64,000 bases of DNA, taken from contig NZ_FXAZ01000001.1 in the NCBI RefSeq assembly GCF_900177815.1, positions 1,178,001 through 1,242,000 of the forward strand. The letters are read 5' to 3'. The stretch is from Paenibacillus aquistagni. Lineage in GTDB: Bacteria > Bacillota > Bacilli > Paenibacillales > Paenibacillaceae. The notes below the pieces were generated by a model. It was given only the letters and a program-made list of their open reading frames with translations. It made no database searches and was not told the origin of the DNA. The translations under genes were made by a program, and so were the position numbers. This document shows, in pieces, positions 37,253 to 46,201 of the stretch. How positions within the stretch are numbered: position 1 is the first letter of the stretch; every line of letters starts with the position of its first letter.

Positions 37253-38797
37253 TTACTTTACGGTCTTAGCATACTCTGCTGACTTCATACCGGCCTGACG
37301 GCCAAAAATAATGATTTCGGCGATGGAGTTCCCGCCGATTCGATTCTCGCCATGAAGTCCGCCTGTAACTTCTCCGGCAGCAAATAATCCCGGAATAGGC
37401 GCGCCTTCCTTGTCCAGCACTTCCGTATTCGTATTAATCTTCACGCCGCCCATCGTGTAGTGAATGCCTGGGCCGATCTTGATCGCATAATAAGGTGCTG
37501 CTGACAAGTCATGCTCCATTCCTGTTTTTCTGTTGAAGGCATCATCCTTCTTATTCTTGACAGCACTGTTCCAACTCTCAAGCGTCTTCTGCAGTTGATC
37601 GGTGGGAACCCCAATGATTTCAGCAACGCCCTTGATCGTATCCGCTTTTTTAACAAAGCCCATCTTCTCATAATAATCGATCGCCTTTGCTCGGGACTTG
37701 ACTCCGGAATCAAAGATGAGATATGCGCTCTTCTCCGGAAGCTTGTCAATCGCAGCTGTGACGGTGTCACGAGCAGCCATCTCATTCACGAAACGCTTGC
37801 CTTTGCTGGTAACGAGTATGGCTCCTTCGCCTCGCACGGCTTCACCGATCAAGTAAGAATTTTCCTGCTGCACCGTTGGATGAACCTGAATTTGATCCAT
37901 ATCAACAGTAGTGCCTCCCATATGTTCAACCATCGTAATGCCATCTCCGGTGCTGCCTTCCTGATTCGTCGTCACATATCCTTCTAGATCAGGACGCACC
38001 TGCTTAATAAGATCCATATTTGCTCCGAACCCGCCTGCTGTGATGACAACGGATTTGGCGGCTATAGTCTTGTTCTCATTTGCTTGGCTGAAGTCAACCT
38101 TTACGCCATTTGCTCGCCCATCTTTACTGGTAATCTCCTGCACGTCAGCATTAACGAAGACAGGAATCCCTTGCTCTTGCACTTTCTTCAGAAGACCAGA
38201 TACAAGGTATTTGCCGACTGCTGATCCATCTTCCGGACGATGGGTGCGCTTCTCGCTCATACCTCCTGTAATGGTAATGTTGTTCAAGCGGATGCCGTTA
38301 GTATCGAGCCATTCAATAGCGTCTGCTGAATGGTCGACAAAGTAACGCAGCATATCCTTGTCGTTGGCCATATGGCCGCCCTTCAGGGTTTCCTCATAGA
38401 ACAGATCATTCGAGTCCGAGATGTTCTGCTCCTTCTGGAATTTGGTTTCTGATGCGTTCATGCCGGAAGAGGCTTTGCTCGTATTGCCGCCGGCAACCTG
38501 CATCTTCTCAAGGATAACAGGGCTCATGCCTGCTGCTTTTGCTTCAAGTGCCGCAGTCATGCCTGCTCCTCCCGCGCCGACAATCACAACATCGTAGCTG
38601 TCCTTCAGTTGATCAAGCGGTGTATATTTCGCAAGCGATGCGCTTGAGGTCGCATCTTCCTTTTCCTTGTTTTCTTCTGCGGCCTCTTTCGCGCCCTCAT
38701 CTGGAGCAGGCTGCTTTGAGCTTGCTCCTCCACAGCCTGAGATCAGAAGCAGCATGGCAAGCAGTAGAACGATGGCCAACTGAGTGTTCCTCTTCAT
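37253..38797 (-). CDS. Secreted FAD-binding lipoprotein, flavocytochrome c/fumarate reductase family
   Basis: A 514-residue lipoprotein (lipobox LISGC, Cys22) with a charged linker and a complete FAD-dependent fumarate-reductase-type domain. The Rossmann motif is VVIVGAGGAG (G74, G76, G79), then EKMQVAGGNTSKASSGMNAS, the active-site stretch AVRGEGAILVTSKGKRFVNE and GGLHGENRIGGNSI near the C-terminus. It should reduce an unsaturated organic acid at the outer face of the membrane. It has no haem and no FMN-binding domain, so an external electron donor is needed. ATG 38797 has GGAGG upstream; a start at 38812 is less likely. Confidence 0.85.
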   Translation of the reverse strand: MKRNTQLAIVLLLAMLLLISGCGGASSKQPAPDEGAKEAAEENKEKEDATSSASLAKYTPLDQLKDSYDVVIVGAGGAGMTAALEAKAAGMSPVILEKMQVAGGNTSKASSGMNASETKFQKEQNISDSNDLFYEETLKGGHMANDKDMLRYFVDHSADAIEWLDTNGIRLNNITITGGMSEKRTHRPEDGSAVGKYLVSGLLKKVQEQGIPVFVNADVQEITSKDGRANGVKVDFSQANENKTIAAKSVVITAGGFGANMDLIKQVRPDLEGYVTTNQEGSTGDGITMVEHMGGTTVDMDQIQVHPTVQQENSYLIGEAVRGEGAILVTSKGKRFVNEMAARDTVTAAIDKLPEKSAYLIFDSGVKSRAKAIDYYEKMGFVKKADTIKGVAEIIGVPTDQLQKTLESWNSAVKNKKDDAFNRKTGMEHDLSAAPYYAIKIGPGIHYTMGGVKINTNTEVLDKEGAPIPGLFAAGEVTGGLHGENRIGGNSIAEIIIFGRQAGMKSAEYAKTVK

Positions 38798-38989
38798 TCT
38801 GTAATCCTCCACATCGTATTGCTCTGCTTAGATGAACGAGAGCATACTTGATTCTTATCCTTGTTAGTATGCCAATTTCCATCTTTTATTATTTTTATGG
38901 GAACCTTAAAGACGGCAGGGGAAGCGCATCAATGCATGGACTAACGATTTACATGAAGAATGCTATAACTCATCCCGGATTCTATGCAA

Positions 38990-39018
38990 TTGCGGCAGCT
39001 TGGTATCCCTGATATACT
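38990..39018 (+). promoter_or_regulatory. Promoter of the FusB-like gene
   Basis: TTGCGG (38990-38995), 17-base spacer, TATACT (39013-39018). It would start an RNA about 200 bases before the coding region, leaving room for the leader described next. Confidence 0.55.
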
Positions 39019-39051
39019 TTTCCCATGTCATATGTGCGGGGGGTGTTATCG

Positions 39052-39102
39052 TTGGCAACACATTATTGCTCATTAGCTAGGAAGTCCTCATGCGAAGCCT
39101 AA
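39052..39102 (+). CDS. Candidate leader peptide upstream of the FusB-like gene
   Basis: A 16-residue frame starting at TTG (MATHYCSLARKSSCEA) with GGGGGGTG spaced 6-8 bases upstream, too short for normal gene callers. An alternative 14-residue frame begins at ATG 39032 in another frame. It lies between the promoter and a hairpin pair, the layout of ribosome-sensing leaders in front of antibiotic-response genes. The peptide sequence itself is not conserved evidence. Confidence 0.3.
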   Translation: MATHYCSLARKSSCEA

Positions 39103-39107
39103 TCTTA

Positions 39108-39183
39108 GGGCGATACTTTGCGTGAGGCGCGACAGGTTATTCTTGATCGCCCAAGCTACCATTTATCGTTTCTAATAGTGGGC
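39108..39183 (+). promoter_or_regulatory. Candidate attenuator: mutually exclusive hairpins
   Basis: GGGCGAT (39108-39114) pairs perfectly with ATCGCCC (39146-39152). GCCCA (39149-39153) can instead pair with TGGGC (39179-39183), followed by TTT. The two share bases, so they cannot form together. A ribosome stalled on the leader frame would cover the first arm. Confidence 0.35.
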
Positions 39184-39227
39184 TTTGCACCTTATAACCA
39201 ATACTTCATATAAGGGGCTAACAAGCG

Positions 39228-39875
39228 ATGAATACACCATTTATTAGAAACCATCAATACAATCTGATTAAAAAACAAACGAATCAAGTTCTGCATGCAT
39301 TGCGAACCGTCTCTGATCAGCGCGTACTGGAAACCGTAAGATTTCGTGCTGCACAAAGCATGATCGAAGCTTTTCCTGTGCTTGCCCATGAACAGGAGCA
39401 GCTGCTGGAGCAGGTCTCAACACTAGAGACGGCAAATGATTTTGAAAAATATTTGTCCGATCTCGTGCCTTATCTTGAGCCATATCCACCAATCTCACCA
39501 AAGCAGATTCAAAAGCTGTTCCCGAAGCATAAGAAATTAAAAGTGCCGGATCTGGGATTGATTGATTTTCGCTTTGTCACGTATCTGAGCTGGATCGATA
39601 TTGCTACCAATAGATTATTTCTGGTATATCCTTTTGCAGGCCAATTCATTGGTATCGAAGGACGAATCACGCCAACGAACAAGAAGGGATACTGTCTCTT
39701 ATGCAATCGGCATCAAGAGCTCGCCTTTTTCTCAGTCATCACGAAGAAGGGGATGGCGTCTTCAGATCATTACGCTGCCATTGGGCACTACATTTGCATG
39801 GATAACCATGTTTGCAATAAGAGCCTGACGAATACAGAAGCATTGCAGAAGTTCATTCTCTCCACTCGCAAATAA
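39228..39875 (+). CDS. FusB/FusC-family EF-G-binding protein
   Basis: A 215-residue protein. The N-terminal helical domain (about residues 1-85) and a C-terminal treble-clef zinc domain with CLLCNRHQ and YICMDNHVCNK (four Cys) match the FusB/Fbp family. These proteins bind elongation factor G and help release it from the ribosome, which gives fusidic acid resistance in staphylococci; chromosomal homologues may have a general translation role. AAGGGG precedes ATG 39228. A long, structured leader with its own promoter lies upstream, and a strong terminator follows. Confidence 0.85.
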   Translation: MNTPFIRNHQYNLIKKQTNQVLHALRTVSDQRVLETVRFRAAQSMIEAFPVLAHEQEQLLEQVSTLETANDFEKYLSDLVPYLEPYPPISPKQIQKLFPKHKKLKVPDLGLIDFRFVTYLSWIDIATNRLFLVYPFAGQFIGIEGRITPTNKKGYCLLCNRHQELAFFSVITKKGMASSDHYAAIGHYICMDNHVCNKSLTNTEALQKFILSTRK

Positions 39876-39886
39876 TGTTTTAAGCA

Positions 39887-39920
39887 AAAGACTGCCAAGT
39901 GCTATGGCAGTCTTTTTTTA
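39887..39920 (+). terminator. Rho-independent terminator
   Basis: Perfect 11-bp arms AAAGACTGCCA (39887-39897) and TGGCAGTCTTT (39905-39915), then a T-run. Confidence 0.9.
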
Positions 39921-39957
39921 CATGCATGTTGACTTTCCCCTACGGGGAAGGCGTACA

Positions 39958-40734
39958 GTGAACTGTAGCAAGATTCGTGGTGCAGATGATGCGGCAGATC
40001 TGTATGTTCATACGAAAAGTGGGGGCGAGTGGAAGCTATCGATTGGCGAATTTTCAAAGATAGGCGGCGTATCGACGAAAACACTTCGTTACTATGACGA
40101 GATTATCGGATTGATAAGGCCTGATGAGATTAACCCGGAAAACGGCTATCGCTATTATTCCATAGGGCAGTTGAAGACGTTGTTTTTCATTCATCGGTTA
40201 AAAGCGTATTCCTTTTCTCTGGATGAAATCAAAACATGGTTAGCGTGCGAAGGGGATGAAGCAGAGGAAAAACTGTACAACACGCTTATTCAGAAGAAGA
40301 TCGACATCCAGAATTTTATATACCCCCGTATGCTAAGCAGCAGCGATTATGCAGCGGGATATGGCATGCATTTTCAAAAACTGTATGAAGTCATTGCATC
40401 TGAGCAGTTAACCATAGCGGGTACGCCGATGACCATCTATCACAGCCCTGAATATAATCCAGCAGGCAATGATACAGAATTTGCAATCCCGATTCTGGAG
40501 CCCGTTAAAGGAACGAGAGATTTTTCAGGCGGATTATGCGCGAAATCTCTTCTTCAAGGAGACTATACAGAGCTTACCGCCGTATATGCAAATCTTAGAC
40601 AATGGGTGGAATACGAAGGATATGCATTGGTAAGTTCACCGTATGAGGTGTATGTAACCGATCCATATCAAAGCGTTTATCCCAATACTTATATTACCGA
40701 GGTATATTTCCCTATTGCAAAGAAATTGTCATAA
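39958..40734 (+). CDS. MerR-family regulator with GyrI-like effector domain
   Basis: The HTH region KLSIGEFSKIGGVSTKTLRYYDE is classic MerR (BltR/BmrR type), and the C-terminal part (about residues 130-258) resembles the GyrI/Rob effector domain for drugs. The usual start, a Met just before KLSIGEF, is absent: the codon is TGG (40030). The best upstream start is GTG 39958 with GGGGAAGG before it, giving an unusual 28-residue extension. The coiled-coil linker between the domains also looks short. It may be functional with a longer N-terminus or a degrading gene. Confidence 0.65.
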   Translation: MNCSKIRGADDAADLYVHTKSGGEWKLSIGEFSKIGGVSTKTLRYYDEIIGLIRPDEINPENGYRYYSIGQLKTLFFIHRLKAYSFSLDEIKTWLACEGDEAEEKLYNTLIQKKIDIQNFIYPRMLSSSDYAAGYGMHFQKLYEVIASEQLTIAGTPMTIYHSPEYNPAGNDTEFAIPILEPVKGTRDFSGGLCAKSLLQGDYTELTAVYANLRQWVEYEGYALVSSPYEVYVTDPYQSVYPNTYITEVYFPIAKKLS

Positions 40735-40800
40735 ATAGTAGTGAAGAATACAGGGGAGCGCGCTGTTAAACAAGTGATACTGTTTTAAAAGAGGAGGACA

Positions 40801-41071
40801 ATGATGAGCAGCATAAGTAATTCTCATTCCATCAGCATGAATTAAAGAATCAACAACAGCCGATATTCATTCTCATTATGGTTATCTTTGGTGGCTGCGA
40901 GAAGAAGAAGGCATTTTTGCTTATATGGTGTTAGGTGATGGCGGCAATGTCATTTGCTGCATCCCTGCTAAAGGTCTAGCCGTGGCTATCGCTTCTGCAT
41001 TCCAGTTGCAGCCTCGTGACCGTTGGCCGCTCATCAAGGAAAGCATTCTGTCCGCAATTATTGACTCTTAA
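40801..41071 (+). pseudogene. Remnant of a beta-lactamase-family serine hydrolase
   Basis: A strong ribosome binding site (GAGGAGGA) leads to ATG 40801 and a 14-codon stub ending at TAA. In another frame, 40841-41071 encodes the C-terminal end of a serine hydrolase: YGYLWWLREEEGIFAYMVLG, GDGGNVICCIPAKGLAVAIAS, then stop. The catalytic core is gone. Internal deletion plus frame shift is the simplest explanation. Confidence 0.7.
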
Positions 41072-41164
41072 AGCCGCTATTACGTCGCCATTCTAGTGTG
41101 GAAAAACGTTCACCTCGCATGCTACGATATGTGTATCATAAGTGAATAAAGGAGTCATAATGGT

Positions 41165-42124
41165 GTGAACATGGATAAGCTGAAGAGTATGCTTAAGACT
41201 CATTACAGGATTAATAGTATCGATATATCGCCGCTTGAAGGCGGATGGGCCGCACTGGCCTTTGAAGTAAAGGATTGCAGCAAACGTTATTTCCTCAAAG
41301 TGTATGAAAAGAGCAGAGCCTCTACTTTAAAATGGACTGCTTCTATACATCATTATGTGCCAATGTTACTGTGGCTTCATGAACATACAAGATTGACATC
41401 CCACCTTCCTGTTCCTATTATAACGAAGTCAGGGGCATATCAATGCGAGGATGAATACGGCGTCTATCTCTTATATGCGTATATCGAAGGTACAACGATT
41501 GGCGAGCAGGCGTTGTCAGAAGAGCAAGTCATCCAATTGGCTGTCATAATCGCGGATCTCCATACACACGTCGTAACTGAGCATCTAAGTGCCAAGGAAA
41601 TAATAGAAGACTTTCAGGTTCCTTTTTTGATTGCATTAAAGGAAACGATCGAGCTTAACATTCAGACGCTGCCCTTTGATCTGAGCGCAATCATCTCCCC
41701 TCGATTGAATCAGATCATGACCATGATAAACAAGCTTCAATCCTTGGCCGAATCCCTTAAACATGAAGACCTTAAAATGGTATGGTGTCACACCGATATT
41801 CATCATTGGAATCTCATGCAAGCTGGAGAGCAATTGATGCTAATCGATTGGGAGGGGCTGAGGCTGGCGCCCGTTGAAGCCGACATGATGTTTCTTATGA
41901 ATGAACCTTACTATGAGACCTTCTTAAGGGTTTACCGCTCTGTTCACAAAGGCTATGCCTTGCATGCAGACGCACTCCGATTCTATCAATATCGGCGAAA
42001 GCTAGAAGATATCTGGGAGTTTATCGAGCAGCTGCTGTATGATCATCAGCTGGAAGAGGAGAGAGTGACAACATTAAGCGCGTTAGGAAATGAACTAGAT
42101 GAGTTATCATCAATGCTTGATTAA
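41165..42124 (+). CDS. Phosphotransferase resembling APH(9) spectinomycin kinase
   Basis: A 319-residue APH-fold kinase. The catalytic loop CHTDIHHWNLM and the metal loop LIDWEGLRLAPVEADMMF resemble APH(9)-type spectinomycin phosphotransferases more than choline kinases. The N-terminal lobe has YFLKVYEKSRAST with the ATP-binding Lys. The actual substrate is unproven and many chromosomal homologues are not resistance genes. The GTG at 41165 has GGAG 10 bases upstream. A perfect terminator follows. Confidence 0.75.
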   Translation: MNMDKLKSMLKTHYRINSIDISPLEGGWAALAFEVKDCSKRYFLKVYEKSRASTLKWTASIHHYVPMLLWLHEHTRLTSHLPVPIITKSGAYQCEDEYGVYLLYAYIEGTTIGEQALSEEQVIQLAVIIADLHTHVVTEHLSAKEIIEDFQVPFLIALKETIELNIQTLPFDLSAIISPRLNQIMTMINKLQSLAESLKHEDLKMVWCHTDIHHWNLMQAGEQLMLIDWEGLRLAPVEADMMFLMNEPYYETFLRVYRSVHKGYALHADALRFYQYRRKLEDIWEFIEQLLYDHQLEEERVTTLSALGNELDELSSMLD

Positions 42125-42177
42125 TCACTATAACAGAAATGAATATAGTACGATTACATGTCTACATTCATCAAGCT

Positions 42178-42218
42178 CAAAATCAAGCCGACGCTTTTCA
42201 TGCGTCGGCTTGATTTTG
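42178..42218 (+). terminator. Strong Rho-independent terminator
   Basis: Perfect 17-bp arms from CAAAATCAAGCCGACGC (42178-42194) to its complement (42202-42218), 7-base loop. Confidence 0.9.
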
Positions 42219-42306
42219 TAGAGGTTCAACCGAACTGAAGATCATAACAGGCGGTATCGCAGCTCTTCAACATCAATATAAGATATAAACCTGCAATATA
42301 AAGCGA

Positions 42307-42336
42307 TTACATATGCATTTTAATGTGTTTTACAAT
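42307..42336 (+). promoter_or_regulatory. Candidate promoter of the L-galactose operon
   Basis: TTACAT (42307-42312), 18-base spacer, TACAAT (42331-42336), 55 bases before the lactonase start. Confidence 0.4.
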
Positions 42337-42390
42337 AGAGTTGCATCCGTTAAGCGAGAGAACATTACGGCTAAAGAGGTGGTTAATCCG

Positions 42391-43221
42391 ATGAGAATCG
42401 ATGCTCATCAGCATTATTGGAGGATCACCAGAGGTGATTATGGGTGGATCACTCCGGAACTTAAGCGATTGTACAGGGATTTCTTGCCGGATGATCTAGA
42501 GCCTTTATTGTCTAAACACAAGCTGGATGGAAGCATCCTTGTGCAAGCTGCTCCTACCTTAGAGGAAACGATGTGTATTCTATCAATTGCTGCAGAGCAA
42601 CCGTCCGTACTCGGTGTTGTGGGATGGCTGGATCTCTTTGATCCTAATCATCGAAGCCACTACGAGCAATGCTGTACACATTCAAAATATGTCGGCTTTC
42701 GAATCATGATCCAAGATATGAAGGATTCGACGTGTATTCTGGAGCCAAGATTCATAGAAGCGCTGCGTGAGTATGCTGCGCTCAAGGTTCCTATTGACCT
42801 GCTGGTGTCATCCAATCAATTGGAGGACGTTATCGCAATGCTGAAGTAGGTCCCAACGCTGCGAGGGGTGATTGATCATATTGGAAAGCCTCCAATTAAG
42901 GAAGGATTGTTAGAACCTTGGGCCAGCCACTTATCAGAGATCAGCCGGTTTCCGAATATTTATTGCAAGCTGTCGGGCATGGTCACTGAAGCTGATCATG
43001 CGGCATGGAAGGCGATGGACTTCATCCCCTATATACGCCATGTACTGCAGGAATTTGGCTCAAGTCGTGTCATGTATGGAAGCGATTGGCCAGTTTGCTT
43101 GCTCGCAGGCGATTATGATGAGGTGATGGATATCTTGACTGCCGCCCTTCCAAGTAAGTGAAGCGGGGCAGAACGATTACGCCTGTTTGGCTTAAATGCA
43201 AAGGAGTTCTATAAGCTATGA
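42391..43221 (+). pseudogene. Amidohydrolase-2 sugar lactonase (L-fucono/L-galactono-lactonase type) with two in-frame stops
   Basis: The reading frame encodes a full-length, 276-codon lactonase of the amidohydrolase-2 family: MRIDAHQHYWR with the HxH metal motif, VLGVVGWLDL, GFRIMIQD, VIDHIGKPP, NIYCKLSGM, RVMYGSDWPV. It is interrupted by TAG (42847-42849, after AMLK) and by TGA (43159-43161, after ALPSK). The frame continues unbroken after each stop, and the expected family C-terminus SGAERLRLFGLNAKEFYKL ends in a TGA that overlaps the uxaB start (ATGA at 43218), the same coupling as the rest of the operon. So this is a recent nonsense-mutated gene. AAAGAGGTGG precedes ATG 42391. Confidence 0.85.
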
Positions 43222-44711
43222 AGCCATTGTCTCCACTTAGCCTGAATGCTGAACAGCGAGCCCTGCATAAGGCCGTTCAGTCTGCTCCAACGACTATCCT
43301 TCAGATCGGTGAAGGCAATTTCCTGCGTGGATTCTTCGACTGGATGATTCAACAGTGCATCAAGCAAGGGTTGTTTCACGGCAGCATTGCTGTCGTACAG
43401 CCTCGTCCTTCAGGTAAAGCGAACATCGAGAAGCTAATGGAGCAGCAAGGTATATATACGCTGGTTACTCAGGGAATTAGAATGGGCCGAGCGGTCATGG
43501 AGCGCGAGATCATATCGGTCTTTTCGAACATATTTGATCCATACGAGGACTGGAACCGACTCACAGCATTGGCTGTTCTACCATCGCTTCAGTTTGTGGT
43601 ATCCAATACGACAGAGGCGGGAATTGCATATACAGCGGAGCCCTTGCAAGAAGGTCTTATTGCTTCCTTTCCAGGGAAGCTTGCCCATTTGCTGTACTTG
43701 CGTTATCAGGCCTTCGATGGCTGCCCTGAACGAGGGCTGACATTCCTTCCATGTGAGCTGCTGGAACGCAATGGTGACGCTCTCAAGCAAACGATATTGA
43801 GGCATGCAACGGATTGGGAGCTGCCTGCTGCCTTTAAGGATTGGGTGATGAAGCATAATGTATTCTTGAATACGCTTGTGGACCGCATCGTCACCGGATA
43901 TCCTGATGCCAAGCAAGCGCAAGCCTGGTTTCATAAATGGGGTTATACGGATCAACTGCTGTGCACGACTGAGCCCTATTATTTATGGGTCATTGAAGCA
44001 AAGGCTGATATGGAAATGCGCCTGCCGCTTCAGCAAGCCGGTCTTCATGTCCTGTGGACAGACGACCTTAGGCCATATCAAACCAGAAAAGTCCGCATTC
44101 TGAACGGGGCACATACGTGGATGGCACCACTTGGCCTCCTGCATGGCATTGATGATGTTCGCTCCTTTCTTATGGATGAGGAATGGGGGACAGCACTTCG
44201 CGAGGTAGTGTTCAAAGAGCTCATTCCAACTGTAAGCGGAAACGTGGACAGCCTGCAGCTGTACGCGGAACAAGTTCTTGAGCGTTTTGCCAACCCATTC
44301 CTTTGTCATCAGCTTCACGATATTGCAATGAACAGTCTTAGCAAGGCTCGCGTTCGGCTGCTGCCGTCTATTGTTCATTACTTGGATCAAGGAAAGACGG
44401 TTCCGCCGCAGCTTGTTCTCGGCTTTGCCGCGTTGCTGCGATATTACAAGGTAGAGAAACATGAAGACGGAAGCTACACAGGAATGTCGCTGCATGGGAA
44501 GTCTTATTCTGTTCGTGATGATGCAGAGCTGTTGGAGCGAATGGCAGAGCTATGGAAACAAGCTTCTACAGGCAGCGCTCAACATCTGGATACCATCCAT
44601 GCTATTCTTGCAGAGGAACGTTTTTGGGGACGGGCAATGTGTGATTCACCTTCATTTGCAGCTAACCTTGCAGAATGGCTGCAATACTGGGAGAGGGGAA
44701 TATCTCAATGA
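43218..44711 (+). CDS. uxaB: Tagaturonate reductase (mannitol dehydrogenase family)
   Basis: A 497-residue polyol-dehydrogenase-family enzyme. The N-terminal Rossmann segment IGEGNFLRGFF (residues 30-40) and the catalytic motif K291-x4-N296-x2-H299 (KVRILNGAH) identify it. UxaB reduces D-tagaturonate to D-altronate with NADH in the cytoplasm; fructuronate reductase (UxuB) is the close alternative, but the adjacent uxaA favours UxaB. AAAGGAG precedes ATG 43218, which overlaps the true end of the broken lactonase. Confidence 0.85.
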   Translation: MKPLSPLSLNAEQRALHKAVQSAPTTILQIGEGNFLRGFFDWMIQQCIKQGLFHGSIAVVQPRPSGKANIEKLMEQQGIYTLVTQGIRMGRAVMEREIISVFSNIFDPYEDWNRLTALAVLPSLQFVVSNTTEAGIAYTAEPLQEGLIASFPGKLAHLLYLRYQAFDGCPERGLTFLPCELLERNGDALKQTILRHATDWELPAAFKDWVMKHNVFLNTLVDRIVTGYPDAKQAQAWFHKWGYTDQLLCTTEPYYLWVIEAKADMEMRLPLQQAGLHVLWTDDLRPYQTRKVRILNGAHTWMAPLGLLHGIDDVRSFLMDEEWGTALREVVFKELIPTVSGNVDSLQLYAEQVLERFANPFLCHQLHDIAMNSLSKARVRLLPSIVHYLDQGKTVPPQLVLGFAALLRYYKVEKHEDGSYTGMSLHGKSYSVRDDAELLERMAELWKQASTGSAQHLDTIHAILAEERFWGRAMCDSPSFAANLAEWLQYWERGISQ

Positions 44712-46201
44712 GCGATTGGATTCGTATATCGGAGAAAGACCACGTTATTGTTGTCTTGCGGCCTTATGCAGCTGGCGAAACGATAACACTGGAAGCTGGA
44801 GCGAATATCGAAGTCAAACAAGATGTTGAAGTTGGCCACAAGATTGCGACGACCCGCATCCACAAAGGGGAGGACGTATTCAAATATGGATATCCGATTG
44901 GTTATGCCGCCTTGGAGATTAAGCCAGGGGAGTGGGTACATACCCACAATCTCTCGACAAAGCTCAGCGGAATCACGCAATATCAAGATCAGCTATCGTT
45001 CATGGAGCAAGAACCAAGACGTTCGTCACACCGAACCTTTCAAGGCTATGTTCGCAAGGATGGTTCGGTGGGCATTCGCAATGAAATCTGGATTATCAAT
45101 ACCGTAGGATGCATCAACAAAACCTGCGAGATATTGGCAAAGCAAGGCAATACGCAATATGGCCATCAAGTAGACGGCATTTATCATTTTGCCCACCCCT
45201 ATGGCTGCTCACAGCTCGGCGACGATCTCGCTTATACGACGAGACTGCTAGCCTCACTTATTCGACATCCGAACGCTGCTGGGGTTCTTGTTGTCGGGCT
45301 CGGCTGTGAAAACAATCAAATCCAACTCTTGCAGAAGGAGCTGGGGGAGTTTGATCCGCTTCGAATCAAATTCATGCATGCCCAGCAGGAAGAAGATGAG
45401 CTTGAGAAAGGGCTGCTGCTCATCGGGGAGCTGGCTGAGCAGGCGGCATTGGATCATCGCGAGCCGTTACCAATATCGAAGCTATGCATTGGACTAAAAT
45501 GCGGAGGCTCGGATGGATTGTCAGGCATCACCGCCAATCCACTCGTGGGTACAATAGCTGACCACTTGATCGCTGAAGGTGGAAGCGCCATTCTGACGGA
45601 GGTACCCGAGATGTTTGGCGCAGAAACGCTGCTTATGAATCGGGCGGTGAATGAAGAGGTGCATCAGCGCATTGTTAACCTCATTAATCATTTCAAGCAC
45701 TATTTCATCCGACATGGGCAGGAAATCTATGAAAATCCTTCGCCAGGCAACAAAGCAGGCGGGATTACCACACTTGAAGAAAAATCGCTTGGATGCACCC
45801 AAAAGGGCGGAACTTCTCCAGTCATGGGCGTTGCTCGTTATGGGGAGCGCATTCATAAGGCTGGCCTTCATTTGCTTGAAGCACCAGGCAATGATCTTGT
45901 ATCCGTTACGGCACTTTCAGCGGCAGGCGCACATTTGGTGCTGTTTACAACAGGCAGAGGCACACCCTTCGGCGGGCCCGTTCCGACTTTAAAGATCTCT
46001 ACGAATTTCACGCTCGCAGCGCACAAGCCGCACTGGATTGATTACAATGCTGGACAGTTGTATGAAGGGAAATCCATGTTGCAAATGAGAGATGAATTGT
46101 GGGAACGAATCATCGCTATCGCGTCTGGTGAGGCAACTGCCCAGAATGAAAAGCAAGGATATAAAGAGATCGCAATCTTTAAGGATGGAGTGACCTTATA
46201 A
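44708..46201 (+). CDS. uxaA: Altronate dehydratase
   Basis: A 497-residue UxaA/GarD-family dehydratase. The N-terminal SAF domain (about residues 1-95, with GHKIATTRIHKGEDVFKYG) is followed by the catalytic UxaA domain (GYVRKDGSVGIRNE, VVGLGCENNQ, GLKCGGSDGLSGITANP). It dehydrates D-altronate to 2-keto-3-deoxygluconate with iron or manganese. It overlaps uxaB by ATGA, so translation is coupled. The stop overlaps the next start (TAATG at 46199-46203). Confidence 0.9.
   Translation: MSDWIRISEKDHVIVVLRPYAAGETITLEAGANIEVKQDVEVGHKIATTRIHKGEDVFKYGYPIGYAALEIKPGEWVHTHNLSTKLSGITQYQDQLSFMEQEPRRSSHRTFQGYVRKDGSVGIRNEIWIINTVGCINKTCEILAKQGNTQYGHQVDGIYHFAHPYGCSQLGDDLAYTTRLLASLIRHPNAAGVLVVGLGCENNQIQLLQKELGEFDPLRIKFMHAQQEEDELEKGLLLIGELAEQAALDHREPLPISKLCIGLKCGGSDGLSGITANPLVGTIADHLIAEGGSAILTEVPEMFGAETLLMNRAVNEEVHQRIVNLINHFKHYFIRHGQEIYENPSPGNKAGGITTLEEKSLGCTQKGGTSPVMGVARYGERIHKAGLHLLEAPGNDLVSVTALSAAGAHLVLFTTGRGTPFGGPVPTLKISTNFTLAAHKPHWIDYNAGQLYEGKSMLQMRDELWERIIAIASGEATAQNEKQGYKEIAIFKDGVTL

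Noticed and set aside
42847-43161. Amber/opal recoding (pyrrolysine or selenocysteine) in the lactonase
   Set aside because: Two different stop codons occur, no SECIS-like hairpin or Pyl genes are visible, and the family has neither residue at these positions. Simple nonsense mutations explain it.
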